Positions 63,979 to 64,000 of a DNA stretch of 64,000 nt are shown in pieces. Both the position numbers and the translations under genes were made by a program. A model generated the notes under the pieces. The model was not told the DNA's origin and did not search any database. It was given only the letters and a program-made list of their open reading frames with translations. How positions within the stretch are numbered: position 1 is the first letter of the stretch; each line of letters begins with the position of its first letter. This stretch comes from Actinokineospora spheciospongiae (GTDB taxonomy: Bacteria; Actinomycetota; Actinomycetes; Mycobacteriales; Pseudonocardiaceae): assembly GCF_000564855.1 (NCBI RefSeq), contig NZ_AYXG01000004.1:160768-224767 (forward strand), given 5' to 3'.

Positions 63979-64000
63979 AGATCCGCAGGACAGGCCCTAG
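63978..64000 (-). repeat. IS right terminal inverted repeat
   Basis: The 23-base right end, ending in GGCCCTAG, is the inverted copy of 63050-63072 with one mismatch. It ends at the last base of the window. Confidence 0.9.

Larger units (their letters stand above)
63050..64000 (+). mobile_element. IS5-family (IS427-like) insertion sequence
   Basis: A complete element of 951 bases including CTAG at each outer edge. The terminal repeats match at 22 of 23 positions, and the transposase is split in two frames, as is typical of the IS427 subgroup. The element forms the right edge of the window and lies just outside TetR 2, so it may mark the boundary of the biosynthetic cluster. CTAG at both ends fits the target preference I recall for this group; a target duplication cannot be checked because the window stops. 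Confidence 0.88.

Overview
The window is very GC-rich, densely coded DNA with many GTG/TTG starts and start-stop overlaps (ATGA, GTGA). It looks like a filamentous actinomycete; a Pseudonocardiaceae-type genome (Actinosynnema, Saccharothrix, Actinokineospora and relatives) is a guess from gene content, not a demonstrated assignment. No rRNA, tRNA or CRISPR array was found.

Left part (1-21.4 kb). A leftward operon (3922 to beyond base 1) holds a polyprenyl/GGPP synthase, a small secreted protein and a split LanB-type dehydratase: a separate elimination-type domain protein followed by a glutamylation-type protein cut by the window edge. It is divergent from a dxs gene, so isoprenoid supply sits beside a RiPP-type modification pair. 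Next come a leftward operon of WYL regulator, AraC-type regulator, VOC protein and UvrA-like drug-resistance ATPase; a divergent DinB/AlkZ-like pair; a fused alpha-beta glycyl-tRNA synthetase; an ABC exporter half-transporter; a DUF5710-HNH protein; a second VOC protein; a LysR regulator; and an acidic secreted protein.

Main part (21.8-62.9 kb): a large biosynthetic gene cluster. The left arm is one tightly coupled leftward operon, 36517 to 21819. In transcription order it encodes a fatty acyl-AMP ligase, two acyl-CoA-dehydrogenase-like proteins, a free ACP, one KS-AT-ACP polyketide synthase module and the five-enzyme tetronate set of the abyssomicin/agglomerin/RK-682 type (KSIII, FkbH-like glyceryl transferase, glyceryl-ACP, E2-type acyltransferase, alpha/beta hydrolase). 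A dedicated phosphopantetheinyl transferase lies between the last two, and a type II thioesterase ends the operon. Read as a pathway: a fatty acid is activated and loaded on ACP, desaturated, extended once with malonyl, condensed with a glyceryl unit to an acyl-tetronate, then acetylated and acetate eliminated to give an exocyclic methylene.

The right arm (36733-49360, rightward) is a second acyl-carrier cassette: amidohydrolase-like protein, MIP18/DUF59 protein, ACP, two more acyl-CoA-dehydrogenase-like proteins, two methyltransferases, an SRPBCC protein, a type III PKS, a class III aminotransferase, a second AMP-ligase, a phytoene-desaturase-like flavoprotein and an FMN reductase. I do not recognise this combination from a characterised pathway. 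Tailoring, export and regulation follow: FAD monooxygenase, MMPL exporter, STAND ATPase, P450, DUF4260 protein, alpha/beta hydrolase with TetR, MFS exporter, DUF3500 lipoprotein, a CerJ-like KSIII-family acyltransferase and a second, paralogous TetR.

Regulation visible in the DNA. Five transcription-unit promoters in the cluster carry CTTAAG-centred motifs, most with related heptads at an 11-bp period (SARP-like), although no SARP gene is in the window. Three promoters carry a TetR-type palindrome, TAGCYK-NN-MRGCTA, two of them in front of the TetR operons and one in front of the MMPL exporter. Most operons end in long perfect hairpins. The window ends exactly at the right inverted repeat of an IS5-family (IS427-like) element with a frameshifted transposase.
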